Assembly (NCBI GenBank): GCA_021802225.1
Contig: JAKAAS010000132.1
Coordinates: forward strand, 1 to 6,054
Origin: Bacillota bacterium
GTDB taxonomy: Bacteria; Bacillota_E; Sulfobacillia; Sulfobacillales; Sulfobacillaceae
Length of the DNA stretch: 6,054 nucleotides
Direction of reading: 5' to 3'
Position numbers and translations under genes: made by a program. This document shows positions 5,677 to 6,054 of the stretch, piece after piece. The notes below the pieces were generated by a model. That model did not search any database, was not told where the DNA came from, and worked only from the letters and a program-made list of their open reading frames with translations. Position 1 is the first letter of the stretch, and each line of letters starts with the position of its first letter.

Positions 5677-6054
5677 GGCTCATCTCCTTATCCCAGAAAG
5701 ACGCGTCCCGGCAGATCCACCGGGTCTGTCTGCGCTCCAGCCACCGCTGGACCCGGACAAAATCCGGTCCGTCCGGCAACTGGCTGGAATGCGCCAGGCC
5801 GCACTCAGCATCCCACTCAAGGGCCCATTGCTGAATCTCGCCCGCAGTATACTCTCCCCGCCGCACAGCCCGCAAGAAGATCCGGTCCTCGGCAGGCAGG
5901 CAAATCTGAAGCTCTCCTGTGACAAGAAGCTGGCGGGCGGTCAGGAGCAGGCGCAGCAAGTGCATCGCGTTTTTGGGGTCGCAGCCGTATTCCTGGACCC
6001 AGCGGCCCCGTCTCCCCTGTGCGGTATTATGGCAGGCCCTGAACCAGGCCAGCC
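5669..6054 (-). CDS. RlaP/YcgL-type nucleotidyltransferase, C-terminal part (5' end beyond window)
   Basis: The frame is open from the right edge of the window to TAA 5669-5671, showing 127 residues and no start. The segment PKNAMHLLRLLLTARQLL, a few residues on LQICLPAEDR, and then AVRRGEYTAGEI match the C-terminal conserved block of the predicted nucleotidyltransferase family Pfam PF10127 (RlaP; B. subtilis YcgL-like), where H-x2-R and the R-x-GE-Y/W motif recur. The catalytic GS/DxD region would be upstream, outside the window. The family belongs to the DNA polymerase beta-type nucleotidyltransferase superfamily; its physiological substrate is not established, and some members are linked to RNA repair genes. 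An internal ATG at 5965 is not the start because the homologous block begins before it. The stop lies inside the beginning of the CCA-adding gene, so the two are likely one translational unit. Confidence 0.75.
   Translation of the reverse strand, partial: LAWFRACHNTAQGRRGRWVQEYGCDPKNAMHLLRLLLTARQLLVTGELQICLPAEDRIFLRAVRRGEYTAGEIQQWALEWDAECGLAHSSQLPDGPDFVRVQRWLERRQTRWICRDASFWDKEMSRA

Noticed and set aside
4777..5922. 381-codon plus-strand open frame opposite the CCA-adding gene
   Set aside because: Antisense shadow of a fully motif-supported gene in GC-rich sequence.

Overview
The window comes from a bacterial chromosome of moderately high GC (my impression, not counted) in which every gene I can support lies on the minus strand. 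Read in the direction of transcription (right to left), it holds: the C-terminal part of an RlaP/YcgL-type nucleotidyltransferase; a CCA-adding tRNA nucleotidyltransferase overlapping it; a collapsed short-chain dehydrogenase/reductase (SDR) remnant; an intact SDR gene; a 316-base gap with a candidate promoter; a large PAS-GGDEF-methyltransferase fusion protein; a 180-base gap with a second candidate promoter; and the N-terminal three quarters of a sulfide:quinone-oxidoreductase-like flavoprotein that runs off the left edge.

The host looks like a Gram-positive Bacillota member, possibly an acidophilic Sulfobacillus/Alicyclobacillus-like organism. This is inference from strong purine-rich Shine-Dalgarno sites (AAAGGAG, AAGGAG, AAAGGTGG), GTG/ATG start use, the sulfide oxidoreductase-like flavoprotein and the gene mix. 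No single marker in the window fixes the taxonomy.

The right third (4321-6054) is RNA-modification or housekeeping in character: two nucleotidyltransferase-superfamily genes whose coding regions overlap by 8 bases and are probably translationally coupled. The middle (3242-4248) once held two tandem SDR paralogs. The upstream copy is now only its first ~29 codons joined, out of frame, to its last ~25. The downstream copy is intact but has His at the usual catalytic Tyr position.

The left half (1-2925) is the most unusual part. A single cytoplasmic polypeptide carries a PAS-like sensor, a complete diguanylate cyclase domain without the inhibitory RxxD site, and a complete class I SAM methyltransferase domain. 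This architecture could couple c-di-GMP synthesis to methyl transfer. It is followed by the separately promoted flavoprotein gene. No RNA genes, CRISPR arrays, insertion sequences or convincing intrinsic terminators were seen.
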